From Ottelia alismoides (Eukaryota; Streptophyta; Magnoliopsida; Alismatales; Hydrocharitaceae), in NCBI GenBank assembly GCA_037367405.1, contig JAZKJV010006950.1:496001-560000 (forward strand): DNA of 64,000 nt, read 5' to 3'. The translations under genes were made by a program, and so were the position numbers. Positions 23,054 to 35,497 of this stretch are shown in pieces; positions within the stretch are counted from its first letter, which is position 1; each line of letters opens with the position of its first letter. The notes below the pieces were generated by a model. That model saw only the letters and a list, made by a program, of their open reading frames with translations. It was not told the origin of the DNA and made no database searches.

Positions 23054-25326
23054 GGGCATGCAATGCTCAGCTTGGACAAACAGAAATTAACTCAACTCAA
23101 TGCTACAGGACACTACGGACAATATCAACCCAACGCGCACAACTGTTGCTGTCGAGGATGTTGCTTCTCATGTTGTGCAGGTGAGGAGGATGAACGTGTT
23201 GGAGTGTGACTTTGCTGAATCTCCTCGTTGGAGAGCATGCGCTCTGAACTGCGCCTGTCAGAGTCGTTGCAACTGAAATGACTCTCTTCGTCGGAGTACT
23301 CTGGCCCGCCACAATAATGTGGACAACTGCTCCATCTCTGAAAAGGGTCGAACTGAAAAGGGGTTGTGGCTGTGCAATCCTCGTTGGAGTCTACGGTCGC
23401 TGGAGAATGAAGTCTGAATGAAGTCTCCTCATTGGAGAACCGGGTCTCTCCCATCTGGCTCAGAGAATGGTACACTACTCAGGTGCCCCTATGATACCAC
23501 ATGAAAACCCTTTCCAACATGGCATAGGGAATGGTCCTCTACTCTGGAGTCCCTATGGCTCACATGAAAACTCTAGTCGAAACAACAAGAACGGATGGGG
23601 ACCTCTGACAATGATGGCATATAAGTGCTCATTTGAAAATGATTGCAAACATATGGTTGTCTGAAAATGAGTCGCTCTGGACAACTCGAAAATGGGTCAC
23701 TCAAACATGGAGTGTCTCGAACTTGTACTCTGACCAATTTGAATGTCGAGTCTGAAATTGCGCATCACACTAGGGACTCGGAATCTGAACCTCGAGTCTG
23801 ATATTGCGCATGGAGAAACTGACTAAGTCTGATAACTTGTAGAGTCTGAGAAAATCTGGTTGGTTTGCATCTGACATCCAAATCTACAACAGGATCTGTG
23901 ACTCTATACCATACTCTCCCTTTCTCTCATACTTGTCGGAAAACAAGTTGGGAGAAGACAAGACAATACATAAATATGAGGGAATAAAACATCACACAAA
24001 GAAATCAGGGGGGAAACATGAACTTGTGGCTTTTTGTAAAATTTTTTTAAATAACCGCCATTTTTTTGTTGAACATGAGCCGTTCCATCATTTTTTTGGC
24101 TTTTCAAAAAATATTTTTGAAATCGCGTGGGGCTTCTTAAATGTACGCGCCTTTTTCTGATTCTCTCTTTTCCTTTTTTTTAACGGATGTGTCTTCGCCA
24201 TTTTTCTTTCTTCCTCCCTTTTTTAAAACCAAGAAGCCCGGTTGGGCCTTACAGTAATAAACCCTCACAATTTTTTAAACTTCCTTTCTCCCTCTTTCTT
24301 TTCCCAGCCCAAACAGTGGGCTTCCTTCATTTTCCCTTTAAAAAAACACGTCGAGTCCCCCTCCCCTTAGGGTTCCCACGATGGGAACCCTGTCTTACAA
24401 AAGGTCACCTCCACGACGGCGAGGAGGAGAATTGCGAGCGCCGCCAAAGGGATAAAGGCGCGCGAGGGCTAGGCTTGGGGATCGGGCTTCCGCTCGCCTG
24501 GAACGTCGGCGCGCTTGGAGACATGGCTATGAGGGGTCACCTCCATAGCTGATTCATGACTGGAGATGTGTTGCGCGAGGGGCTTCAAGAAGAGGGTACG
24601 TCGTGCGCCTGTGCCTGGCGGGTTGAACTACTACTTGGGGTTGCGGGGAGCGCCCCACGGTAGGCGCCAGGAGGATGCGAGCGAGGCCGAGCCACCTCCT
24701 GGATGGTGCGGTGAGCGTGAAGTCACAGCCTGGAGTCGAGGGCAGTCGCTGCTAGCTCGGAGGAGGTGCCATAGGGGCACAACGCCTGAGGATTTTCGTT
24801 GTGCATAGAAGATTGGAGGTGCAGCAAAAGTATGCCTCCTGTTGTAGGATATACGATCTCTGCCGCCTGGAGGTACTCCCCAGAAGAGGGACTTCAAAGC
24901 CGCACCTAACATGATCCTAGGGTTACGAGAAAGGAACCCCCAATTTGTGCGCAGCTTGCGATGAAAGAAGCGCCAAGATTTGGGAAGCAGAAGCGCGGTG
25001 TCGCCTGGATACTAAGGTTCCATATAACCCTCGGACTTCAAGATAATAATCAACCACGCATGCCTAGATGTCGCCTGCGATGATGCTCTAGTTGGTATCC
25101 AACAGGCTAGGCAAGGAACCACTGCCGCCCGGATTTGGAGCATGGCTTTTAGACAGAATATCTAGGGTTTCAAAAAACGAAACCCTAGAACTTTATACAA
25201 TAATGCTTGATGTTGAATGATCTCGTGCAGACATGAATACGAACATTGTTAAATCTTCAATCAATAATCAAAACACAACCGAATCTCGAACAAGAATAAG
25301 AACATAAAACTCCGAGAATTGAACTC

Positions 25327-25338
25327 GCTCGGATACCA
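25327..25338 (-). promoter_or_regulatory. Primer-binding site of N1
   Basis: The minus strand reads TGGTATCCGAGC directly after the LTR end TTAACA. It differs by one base from the TGGTATCAGAGC complement of initiator-Met tRNA. Confidence 0.85.
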
Positions 25339-25654
25339 TGTTAAGGAATAGAAAGCAGAAGTGCAATCGGAAATAAAAAAGAATAAACATGGAAGAACAA
25401 GAAGATTTAACGTGGAACCCTACTCCGTGAGGAGCGGGATGAAACTACGGGAGAAGCCCTCAAAGGGGCGTGTTATGCATTGCACTTTCTCAATGGTTAC
25501 AAGAGGTCTGGGGCTCCTTATATAGTATCCACAGAGCCTCCAAGTCCCACCACTAGACGATGTGGGACTAAACACATGGATGGGGTAAATGGATCTTCTC
25601 CATGATCCATTTACCATGCTACAACAAATGGCGCATACAACGAATACTCCAACA
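25339..25654 (-). repeat. N1 5' LTR
   Basis: Full-length LTR of 316 bp with TG..CA ends; the reference copy for the family here. Confidence 0.88.
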
Positions 25655-25722
25655 CTTATCGTTCTTTATCTTTTTCCATGTTCGCTTCCACATGTTTATT
25701 TTCTAACATGATATCGCTCTTC
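25655..25722 (+). repeat. N2 5' LTR, last part, and primer-binding site
   Basis: 25655-25708 ends TTTTCTAACA and matches the last 50 bp of the N2 3' LTR (28204-28253). 25709-25722 (TGATATCGCTCTTC) is a decayed initiator-Met primer-binding site. Confidence 0.8.
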
Positions 25723-27922
25723 AATTCTCGAGAAGTTTATGTTCATTATTCATTCGAGATTCGATTGTCGGATATAATATTCATTATTATTTTTTTTGAG
25801 GCTCACAATATTCATTATTCTCAAAGATCATTATTTTTCAATATTTTCGACGATCTGCACAATTTTTTGGTTAAGACTTCTAGGGTTTTCCGGAACCCTA
25901 GATCCACAGTTCCAGGTGTTGCCTCACAAGCACGAGGCCGCCAAGGCGGCATCTCCTGCCCTTTGCGGTACCTTCCAGTGACGGTGATTGACCAAGTTTC
26001 ATCCAGGAAAGATCAAGCCTAGCAGAAACAGCGGCAGCGGCCCTCTTCATATCCAGGCCGCATCATGCCATCACGGCGTATCCTCCAAGCGTCCTAGATG
26101 CATGTGGCTGCAAGCGAGCTCCACTGCTCCCTCCGATCATGTCTAGGCGCACACAGGCACTGCTATTGGCAGCAGTCCCACGCGAAACCCCATACGCGCA
26201 GATCCCAGGGGCAGGGAACAGCGATGCTCCGCTCCTCATATCTTGATCGTTGCCTCGCATATCTCCAACTAGGCGGAGCCCTAGGTGGAAGCATCGGTTT
26301 TCCAGGCCCGTGGCGAATGGCGGTGGTCCATCGTCTTCGGTCACCTCTCCATATCGACCTCGCGCGTGACTTCAGGGCACTCAGGCGGCCCCCAGGCGAC
26401 GCTCCACACGCCGTCAGGTGGTGGGACACCCCTCCCAGCGGAGTTCTCTCCTTCGCATGAACCAGCAGGTCGATGCAAATATAGCCTCCAGGCGATTCTT
26501 CCCAAGTCGTGCCCTCCAGGCGAAGGCGGCGCCTCCTTCGCCGCTGCAGCTACCATGGCAGAACCCCAAGATCTCCATGCACCTCCTGCCCTTGCAGGAT
26601 CCCCAGCGGCGACCCAGGCGCGTCACCCTTGCGCACAGTTCCTTGGTCCTCCATGATACCCTTTCTGGCTTCTCTACTGGCGGCGGCTAATATAAGAAAA
26701 AGGGTCCCAATCGAAGGAATCCTAGGGTTCGAATGCTTTTTTTTTAAAAAAAAGGGGGGAGCTATTTGTCTGCAAAGCCCAACTGGGTTGTTTGGCTTTA
26801 AAAAAAGGGGATTGTTTCAAAAAAAGAGAAGGAAAAAAAGAGGCGCGTACACCGGAAAAAAAGTCGTACGCAAGTTAAAAAATGATTTGCAAAAGCCGTA
26901 AAAAATGGACGTTTTATGTTAAAAAAATAGCGACTATTAAAAAGAGAGAGAGAGCCGCAAGAAGTTTTTTGAGAATGTTCATGTGTACCCCAAATTTCTT
27001 TGTCTTCTCCCAATTTGGTCGATGATTGTCATCCATGTTTTCCAACCAGTATGGGAGAAAGGGGGAGTATTATGTAGAGTCACAGGTACTCTTCAGATGT
27101 CAGATTTCCAACCAGTTGTTCAGACTCTACAGTTTTTTCAGATGAAGATTCTCCATGCGTAAGATTCGGACTCGACATTCAGATTCCGAGTTCGCATGTG
27201 TGATGCGCAGTTGTTCAGACCTGACTGATTGGTCAGAGTCCAAGTTCAAGGCACTCCATGTTTAAGTGGACCATTTTTGGGTTCTCCAGAGAGAAACTCA
27301 TTTTCAGACACGCATATGCTTGCGGTCATTTCCAGATGAGCACATGTTTGCCATCTTTTGTAGAGGTCCCCATCTTTGCTTCTTTTGTTCGGCCAGAGTT
27401 TTTATGTGAGCCATAGGGACTCCAGAGTGGAGGACCATTCCCTATGCCATGTTGGCAAGGTTTTCATGTGGTATCATAGGTATACCAGACCAGAGTAGTG
27501 TACCATTCTCTGTGCCAGATGGGAGAGACACAGTTCTCCGACGAGGATACTTCTTTCAGACTCCATTCTCTAGCGACCATGGACTTCGACGAGGATTGTA
27601 CAACCACGGCCTTTTTCAGTTCGACCCTCTTCAGAGATGGAGCAGTTGTCCACATATTGTGGCGGGCCAAAGTACTCCGACGAGGAGACTCTTTTTTCAG
27701 TTGCAGTGACTCAGAAAGGCACGGTTCAGAGCACATGCTCTCCGACGAGGAGAATCAGCAGACTCACACGCCAGCCCGTTTGTCCTCCCCACCTGCACAG
27801 CATGAGAAGCAACGTCCTCGACTGCAGCAGTTGTGCGCGTTGAGTTGATATTGTTCGTAGTGTCCTGTAGTTTTGAGTTGAGTTTCTTTATGTTTGTCCA
27901 AGCTGAGCATTGCATGCTCCAG

Positions 27923-28253
27923 CTTGAGGGGGGAGTGTCGGATTATTTGGTTGTGCGCTATATGAGTTATAGAGGGTAAATGGATCCTGGAGAAGATCCG
28001 TTTACCCCATTCAGTCGTTTAGTCCCACATTGTCCAGTGGTGGGACTTGGAGGCTCTGAGGAGGCTATATAAGAAGCCCCAGACCTCCTGTATCCATTGA
28101 GAGAAAAGCAATAGAAGCATGTGTCCCTTTGAGGGCTTCTCCCGTGGTTTCATTCCGCTCCTCACGGAGTAGGGTTCCACGTTAAATCCCGCATTCTTAA
28201 TTCTTATAGTTCATCTTATTCCATGTTCGCTTCCACATGTTTATTTTCTAACA
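27923..28253 (+). repeat. N2 polypurine tract and 3' LTR
   Basis: The GAGGGGGGAG tract (about 27926-27935) is followed by the LTR starting TGTCGGATTATTTGG (27936) and ending TTTTCTAACA (28253), 318 bp. Confidence 0.88.
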
Positions 28254-28666
28254 GTGAATACATCGGTTGTCTATTCTCCTGAGATGAGATGAGAGGTGGA
28301 GATGAAACCATTCTGAATCATGTTTCGAGTGTAGTAATCGTCTACCTCGATATGTTTGGTCCTCGTATGGAAGGCGGGGTTGTTGGAAATGAAAAGAACA
28401 GTTCGATTGTCGCTTTAGAGGTGCATAAGAAGAGGCACCTCAACAGCTAAGCAAGTCAAAATGGATCTGACCCAAATCATCTCTGTACTCACATGTGTCA
28501 TGAATCTGCACTCTAATCCAACATTAGATCTAGCGATCAGTGTTCATTTCTTGCTTTTCCATAACACCAATGAGCTCCCTATGAATATTGCAAAGTCATA
28601 AGTAGACTTATTGTCCTTAGGACATCCGACATAATCTTTATCTGTACAAGCCATGACAGCAAAGGA
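28254..28666 (-). mobile_element. copia fragment B, inner part
   Basis: Resumes the copia 3' region after the N2 insertion. The minus strand encodes remnants of RNase H (an ARSNVGLE..-like run near 28520, MTHVSTEMIWVRSIL-like wording near 28470-28500) in several frames. Cut at 28667 by the LTR of fragment C. Confidence 0.7.
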
Positions 28667-30207
28667 TGTTGGAAAAATAACGAGAATTGTTTACTCTAGG
28701 GAGCCTTGGGACTCTCTTATATAGAGGAGAAGCGCATGAGAAAATTACATAAGATAGACAAAACAAAACTAAATGGAGAAAACAGTACATAGACATAATC
28801 TCTATGCTCCCCGTCAAGATGGAGCATAGATGTCAATCATGCTCAGCTTGAACGTATACATCTGAAAGGACCCTCTGAGCAAAGCCTTGGTGAAGATGTA
28901 TGTAGTTTGTTCTCCTGAACTAACATGGAAAGTAGAAATAAAGACTTCTCGAATCATATCCCGTGTGTAGTAACAATCTACTTCGATATTTTTAGTTCTC
29001 TCATGAAAGACATGATTGTTTGCAATGAATAAAGATGTTTGATTATCACATTATAATTACATAGGAAGATGCGCATCTATATATAGGTAGCTAGATAAAT
29101 TAAATCCACATAATCCTTGTGTTCCCATGTGCCATAGTCCTATATTCTGAATCAACACACTTGACCTGGAAACCACAATCTACTTCTTACTCTTCCAGGA
29201 TACTAGACAGTCGCCAACAAATACAGCAAAGCATGAGGTAGACTTCATGTCCTCAGGACATCCTATATGTATTGCATCTGCACAAGCTATGACACTGAGG
29301 GATGCCCCTTTCCTGAACAACCTGGGGATGAATTCAGGTACCTCAAGATCATACGAACTGCATCCATATGCACCTGTCGAGGCTGCTCCATGAACTAACA
29401 GACCCGACTAATGGCAAAGGAGACGTCCGGCCTAGTGAAGGAAACGTAAAGAAGCTTTCCCACCAATTCTCGATATCTTCTCCTGCCCACCTCCTTTGTA
29501 TCATCCTCATATAGCCTCATGCTAGGATCCATAATAGTAGTGGCAAGTCGACATCCGATCATGCATGTCTCAACTAGCATGTCTGTAACATATTTTCTTT
29601 GGGTCATTCCAAGACCCTGTTGATTTGTGGTAAACTCTAACCCCAGAAAGTACCATAGGGTGCCAAGATCTTTGGTGACAAACTGTCGGCCAAGAAATTC
29701 CTTCATCTTCTTGATCCCCTATGTATCATCTCATGTAACAAGTATATCATCAGCATAGACCATAATAATGGATGTACCTATATGGGTCCTCTAAACAAAT
29801 AATGAATGGTTTGCACTTGATTCTTGAATCTATGCTTCATTAGCATGTCCGAGAGCTTCTGAAACTAGGCCCTTGGACTCTGCTGAAAGCCATATATTGC
29901 CTTGTAAAGTCTACAAACTTGTTGACACCCCCCCTCAGTAGCATACCTCGGTGGCTATTGAATGTAGAATTCTTCCTGAAAATCTTCGTACAGAAAAGCA
30001 TTTTAACATCAAGTTCAAATAAAGGCCAATGGCATACCACAACAATTGCAAGAAGAATTCGGAGTGTGGAGTGTCGAGCTACATGGGAGAATGTATCCAG
30101 ATAATCCACCCCGTAAGGCAGAGTAAATATACGCTTAACCAATCCGACCTCGTAACGATCAAAACTTCCATTTGCATGGTGTTTGACTGCAAACACCCAC
30201 TTGCAAC
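28667..30207 (-). mobile_element. copia fragment C, 3' part (LTR, RNase H, RT)
   Basis: LTR 28667-28806 (140 bp, with decayed inner end) and the polypurine tract (rc of CTCCCCGTCAAG) come first. RNase H remnants follow, then reverse transcriptase pieces: KEFLGRQFVTKDLGTLWYF and RRYRELVGKLLYVSFTRPD at 29395-29706, and the RT start WVFAVKHHANGSFDRYE near 30150-30200. Many stops. Interrupted at 30207 by the complete element D; it resumes at 36262. Confidence 0.82.
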
Positions 30208-30362
30208 TATTAAGGTGAAAACAAAAAGATGCATTCCACATAGCCTAGAGCTCTCTTATATAGGAGAAAAGCTCTATGAGAAAATTACATATAATGGACA
30301 TGAGATAAGTAAATACAAATAAGGACTAAAGACCATAGATATATCAACACTCCCCCTCAAGT
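30208..30362 (-). repeat. 3' LTR and polypurine tract of D
   Basis: LTR 30208-30349, then the reverse complement of CTCCCCCTCAAG as the tract. Confidence 0.88.
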
Positions 30363-32699
30363 TGGAGCATATATGTCTATCTTGCTCAGCTTGGAACATC
30401 AATGATGAAAAGGGCCTCTCGCAAGCGCTTTGGTAAACATATCTGTCGTCTGATCACATGAAGCAACATGAGAAGTGCAAATCAGCCCCTTTTAGATCAA
30501 ATCACGAGTGCAATGACAAACTACTTCAATGTGTTTTGTTCTCTCATGAAACGCTGGATTGTTAGCTACAAGCAGTGCAGCCTGATTATCACATTGGAGG
30601 TGCATAGGAAGAGGAACCTTAATACTTAGGTCATTCAAGACAGATCTAACCCACATCATTTATGTGCTTCCTTGGGCCATAGCCCTATATTCGAATTCAT
30701 CGCTGGATCAAGCAACAACTGTTTGTTTCTTACTTTTCCATCATACTAGTGAGCTACCAATAAATACCGCGAAACCTGAAGTGGACTTCCTGTCCTTGGG
30801 ACATCCAACATAATCCGCATATGCACATCTATAGATTGTGAGGGATGTATCCCTCTTGAAAAGGAGACCTGCACCTGGGGAAGATTTTATATATCTCAAA
30901 ATCATGCAAACTGCATCCATATGAACCTGTCTGGGTGGCTCCACAAACTAGTTAATCCTGCTCACTGCAAATGATATATCAGGTCTGGTAATGGTGACAT
31001 ATAACAATTTTCCTACCAACTTTATGTATCTTCTTTCATTCACTTCTTCAAAATCACCACTATAGAGCCTAGCATTAGGGTCCATTGGTGTAGCGGCAGG
31101 TTTGCAACCTGTCATGCCCATCTCGGATAGAAGGTCAGTAATATACTTTCTTTGTGTCATAATCATACCCTTCTGATTCCGTGCAAATTCTAGGTCAAGG
31201 AAGTAGCGCAATGTGCCAAGGTCCTTGGTCACAAACTCTTGCCGAAGGAAATCCTTAGCTCCTTGAATCCCTTGTTCATCACTGTCAGTAACAATGATGT
31301 CATCAACATAAACTAGAACAACCACCGTACCTCTCTGAGTTTACCGAAAAGAGAATGATCTGAAGTGGATATGACAAACCCCTTCTTTTCAATTAAGTCT
31401 GAGAGCTTCTGAAACCAAGCCCTCGGGCTTTGCTTAAGAAAATATATGGCCTTGTGAAGTCGGCACACCATAGTTGACTCCCCCTCAGCAGCGAACCCTG
31501 GTGGTTGATGCATGGACACCTCCTCCTGCAGATCTCCATACAAGAAGGCGTTCTTTACATCCAATTGGAAAAACGGCCAATCACATATTACAGCAACTGC
31601 AATAAGAATCAGTAATGTAGAGTGACGTGCAACAGGGGAAAAAGTTTCTTTGTAATCCACCCCATATGTTTGGGTGAATCCACGAGCAACTAACATGGCC
31701 TTATATCTGTCTACAGTACCATCTGTCATGTGCTTCACAGTAAATACTCACTTGTTGCCAACAACAGACGCACCTCGAGGAGCATGTACAGTACTCCATG
31801 TGCCACGAGACGGCAAGACTGCCATCTCCTCTTCCATGACCAACCACCACGGGCTACTCTGCAATGCTTCCTGATAGGTATGTGGTATGTCCACAGCAGA
31901 TAGCCCCACAACAAACTTCTGTAAAACATGTGATAGGCATTCAAAGGAGACATGGGAAGTCATAGGATGCATGGTGCACGCACGCCTCTATCTCCATAGG
32001 GCAATAGGTACGTCGAGATCCTCAGTATGCGCAGAAGATGTATCCTCTAATACCTCGTGTACCTTTGTCTGTACAATTACATCACCAGTGCCATTAGAAG
32101 AACTCAAATGTTTAGAACATATCGTTGGCGTGGTGGATGACGGAGGAGGCACATGAGCACGGGATCGTCGCTGGTATACCTGCGGATAGAAAGTAGATGA
32201 TGGTAGAGGTGGTGGGGGCGGTGGTGGTGGTGGTGTTGTTAAAGGAGGAGGAGATGGTGTGGTAGAGATCAAAGGCAATGGCATATAGACCTCTTCTACA
32301 TCCTCTAAAGAGACGAGCTTGTCACCTGTAGAGGAAAAATACATAATGGACTCAAAGAAGGTGACATCAGCACTAACGTAGTATCTCCGTAGAATAGGGT
32401 TGAAGAAACGATATCACTTTTGGGTCTTGGAATACCCAACAAACACACATTTGACAGCTCTAGGAGAGAGCTTGTCAAGACCAGGAGATATCTGATTAAC
32501 AAAAGCTACAGAGCTGAAGACACGGGGAGTAAGAGAGAAAAGATCTGTCTTGGGAAATGCAGTCAAGAACGAAATCTTCTCCCCCAGAATTAAAGAAAGC
32601 ATACGATTTACCAAGTAGCAAGCGGATAAAACAGCATCCCCCCAGTATGAATGAGGACCACGACTCTGAATCAAAAGAGTCCCGGTAACGTCCAACAGA
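30363..32699 (-). pseudogene. copia D: integrase end, reverse transcriptase, RNase H
   Basis: Reading the minus strand from 32699: the integrase C-terminal and chromoviral-like linker (SYWGDAVLSACYLVNRMLS, AVKCVFVGYSKTQK), then a proline-rich linker near 32200-32300. The reverse transcriptase has GFTQTYGVDYKETFSPVARH and [20 protein letters not shown] at 31313-31738, then an intact YVDD box (VLVYVDDIIV) at about 31290-31320. The 3' RT is KDLGTLRYFLDLEFA. RNase H is AYADYVGCPKDRKSTSGF at 30741-30944 followed by broken frames to the polypurine tract. At least one frameshift falls between the RT halves (31313-31325) and another before RNase H. Confidence 0.88.
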
Positions 32700-32756
32700 T
32701 GGCGGTGTTTTCGTTCACCACACCATTCTATTGAGAAGTATATGCACAGGATGTCT

Positions 32757-33737
32757 GATAAACAATACCATGAGATCTGAGAAATTGAGAAAGCTTAGTG
32801 TTGCAAAACTCGAGCGCATTATCAGAACGTATAAACTTGATTTTTGCTGAAAAAAATGTTCTTGATTTCATTAATGAAGGATTGAATAATAGGACTAGCA
32901 TCGGACTTGTTCTTAAGAGGAAAAACCCAAGACAGCCTTGAAAATTCATCAACTGCAACAAGATAAAACCTAAGTCCCTGATGATCTGGAACACGACTGG
33001 GACCCCAAATATCAAAATAAATTAACTCAAACAGACTATGACTGCTACGACCCTAACGACTCTTAAAGGTAGAGCGATGGTGCTTCCCAAGCTGGCAGAC
33101 CTTGCCCTGAAAGGTAGAGCGAGGAGAAATCTGTGGAAGAACATGACACGACTTTGCAGAGGAAGATGACCGAATCGAAGATGCCACATGTAGGGAGATG
33201 CAGATCCCGTGCAAAGAGAAGAGGCACCAACATAAGGACATTGCACTAATCTCTAGAGACCCCCTTGTTCACGACCAGGACCAATCACCCTGCCCGGTAG
33301 TATATCCTGAAACACAAGAGTAGATGGATCAAATATGGCACGATAATGTAAATCTTTAGTGATTTTCTAATAGAAAGTATATTCATAGAAAATTTAGGAG
33401 TATAAAGAACATTCTGAAGTCTCATTCTTGGGGTTAATTGCACCTCCCCCTGACCGGTGATAGGATAATATGTCCCATCTGCTATCAAAACAGATCGTTC
33501 ATGCTGAGTCGGACGAAAAACACTAAACTGGTCTCTGTCACCACAGAGATGATAAGATGCTCCTGAGTCCATCGTCCACTCTGACAAGTCTGCCTTGTAA
33601 CAAGTAGTGAAGGGATATGTCGTACTTGACGTAGACGTCGATGTTGAGGTAGCCACTTCTGAGGATCCTGAAGGAGAGCCGGTCGAACTGGTAGTGGGCA
33701 TAATTTCCCTGAGTTAAGCAACAAGCTCATCAAATCT
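32757..33737 (-). repeat. Direct tandem duplication inside D, copy 2
   Basis: About 981 bp, matching 33741-34721 in order with scattered substitutions. Landmarks are the starts ATAAACAATACCATGAGATCTGAGA and ATAAACAATACCATGAGATC (shared) and the ends AGCTCATCAAATCTCT. Confidence 0.9.
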
Positions 33738-33740
33738 CTT

Positions 33741-34721
33741 ATAAACAATACCATGAGATCTGAGACATTGGGAAAGTTGAGTGCTGCAAAACTCTAGTGC
33801 TTATCAGAACGTATAAACTTGCTTTTTGATGAAAAATGTTCTTAATTTCATTAATGAAAGACTGAATAATAGGACCAGCATCGGACTTGTTCTTAAAAAG
33901 AAAAACCCAAGACAACCTTGAAAATTCATCAACATCAACAAGATAAAACATATGTCCATGATGATCTGGGACACGACAGGAACCCCAAATATCAAAATGA
34001 AATAACTCAAATAAACTACGACTGCTACGACCCTGACGACTCTGAAAGGTAGAGCGATGGTGCTTCCCAAGCTGGCAGGCCTCACACTGAAAGGTGGAGC
34101 GAGGAGAAATCTGTGAAAGAACATGATACAGCTTTGCAGAGGAAGATGACCAAATCGAAGATGCCACATATAGGGAGACGATGATCCAGTGCAAAGAGAA
34201 GAGGCACCAGCATAAGGACATTGCACTAATCTGTAGAGACCCCCTTGCTCACGACCAGTACCAATCACCCTTCTCGTTAGTATATCCTGAAACACAAGAG
34301 TAGATGGATCAAATATGGCACGACAATGTAAATCTTTGATGATTTGACTAAAAGAAAGTAGATTCATAGAAAATTTAGGAGTATAAAGAACATTCTGAAG
34401 CCTCATTCTTGGGGTTAATTGCACTTCCCTCTGACCGGTGATGGGAGAATGTGTCACATCTGCTATCAAAATAGATCGTCCATGCTGAGTCGGACGAAAA
34501 ACATTAAACTGGTTTCTGTCACCACAGAGATGAAGAGATGCTCCTGAATCCATGATCCACTCTGACAAGTCTACCTTGTAACAAGTAGTGGAGGGATACG
34601 CCGTACCTAACGTAGACGTTGATGCTGAGGCAGCCGCTTCTGAAGATCCTGAAGGAGAGCCAGTCGAACAGGTAGTGGGCATAATTTCCCTGAGTCGAGC
34701 AATAAGCTCATCAAATCTCTG
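33741..34721 (-). repeat. Direct tandem duplication inside D, copy 1
   Basis: Partner of 32757-33737; only a few bases lie between them. At the outer borders both parent sequences contain TCTGAT, a likely microhomology for the joining event. Confidence 0.9.
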
Positions 34722-34739
34722 ATCAGTAGCGGGTGAAGG

Positions 34740-35497
34740 GCTCCCAACTGGTTGTGTCTGCTCTACAATCCGAGCTAAAGCAGGAAACCCATGCTTGGAA
34801 TAGCATGTATCCTCATAGTAGCCAGATCTGTGGTTGTAGGTGCACAGTTGTGGGGGTCGACCACCTCCTCCTCTGCCACGACTAGAGCTCCCTCTACCAC
34901 TATATGGTAAATGGCTTACCTTACCACGAGAAGCATCCAAATCTGAAGATGTCTGGGATTGTGGAGTACCTCCTGAGGATATAGATAGTCTACTCAATCT
35001 ACGATATGCCTCCTCCATTGGAGGTATGGTAGCGCCGGTAAGGATCTGGACACGAGCAGCGTCATACTCAGAATCAAGAGCTGCTAGGAAGACTCCAGTC
35101 ATCACAGAGTCTCTGTATGCCTTGAGCTGCTCTGGTGTAGCAGTCAAGGGAATGTAACCATGTAGCATCTCAAACGTACCCCTCAAGGAAGCATAGAGGG
35201 TATGAAGGGGTCGTGTTGGAGCTGCAATATCTTCGACTCATTCTTCGTCGGTGAGTATGTGGCAGCAAGAATGTCCCACATAGCCTTCATCGTTGGCTGG
35301 CTCAGAATATCATTAGCTATCTCATATGACACAGTCCCAGATAGCCATACTCGTGCATAAGCATCATCTGCCTCCCATGAGGCCTTTATCACAGTCTTGT
35401 CACTTGGTTCCTCCACCGTGAGGATGTGCTTCTTGCAATTACACTGCATCAGACTCATGAACTCCATGGCCCACAGTTCATAGTTCCTGCCATCCAT
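34740..35497 (-). pseudogene. copia D gag
   Basis: The ATG at 35497 opens a gag reading MDGRNYELWAMEFMSLMQ, then WEADDAYARVWLSGTVSY and MKAMWDILAATYSP. A frameshift at about 35185 moves to the frame with MRGTFEMLHGYIPLT and AALDSEYDAARVQILTGA. The RGRGGGGRPP box and zinc knuckle CTYNHRSGYYEDTCYSKHG follow; there the second Cys is Asn and the His is Tyr, so metal binding is probably lost. A non-coding leader of about 600 bp separates it from the primer-binding site. Fragment F at 57.8 kb carries the same gag. Confidence 0.88.

Larger units (their letters stand above)
22788..25654 (-). mobile_element. Non-autonomous LTR retroelement N1 (minus)
   Basis: Same family as N2 in opposite orientation, inserted in the 5' LTR of N2. 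The 5' LTR is 25339-25654 (316 bp). Its primer-binding site is TGGTATCCGAGC (rc of 25327-25338), one base from the initiator-Met complement. The internal region is non-coding, the polypurine tract is 23039-23053, and the 3' LTR is 22788-23038. That LTR lacks about 65 bp at its outer end compared with the 5' LTR, so the left target duplication is lost. Total 2867 bp. Open frames inside are short and not conserved in N2. Confidence 0.85.
22539..28253 (+). mobile_element. Non-autonomous LTR retroelement N2 (plus), invaded by N1
   Basis: Its parts are: 5' LTR in two pieces (22539-22787 and 25655-25708), primer-binding site at 25709, internal region 25721-27922, polypurine tract 27923-27935, and 3' LTR 27936-28253. 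Flanks GTGAT (22534-22538) and GTGAA (28254-28258) form a target duplication with one change, inside copia fragment B. Without the insert it is about 2.85 kb. There is no gag, protease, integrase or RT, so it must rely on proteins from another element. The internal part is T- and A-run-rich around 26740-26950 and contains CTCCGACGAGGA-type repeats at 27537-27750. Confidence 0.85.
32700..34739 (-). pseudogene. copia D: protease and integrase region, tandemly duplicated
   Basis: Two successive copies of the same block are read on the minus strand. The first, at 34721-33741, has the protease WIMDSGASLHLCGD, the GAG-pre-integrase YMWHLRFGHLPLQS, CQLGKHHRSTFQSRQG, and an integrase start LFHFDIWGSC. 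The second, at 33737-32757, repeats protease WTMDSGASYHLCGD, YMWHLRFGHLPLQS and KHHRSTFKSR. An intact element has one. Both copies have frameshifts. The junction is at 33738-33740. Confidence 0.9.

Noticed and set aside
24187..26901. Many GC-rich open frames in the N1/N2 internal regions
   Set aside because: The frames are not conserved between the two homologous elements, so they are unlikely to be coding.
32160..32344. Proline-run frame that looks like an extensin
   Set aside because: It is the proline-rich integrase-RT linker of copia D in its pol reading direction.
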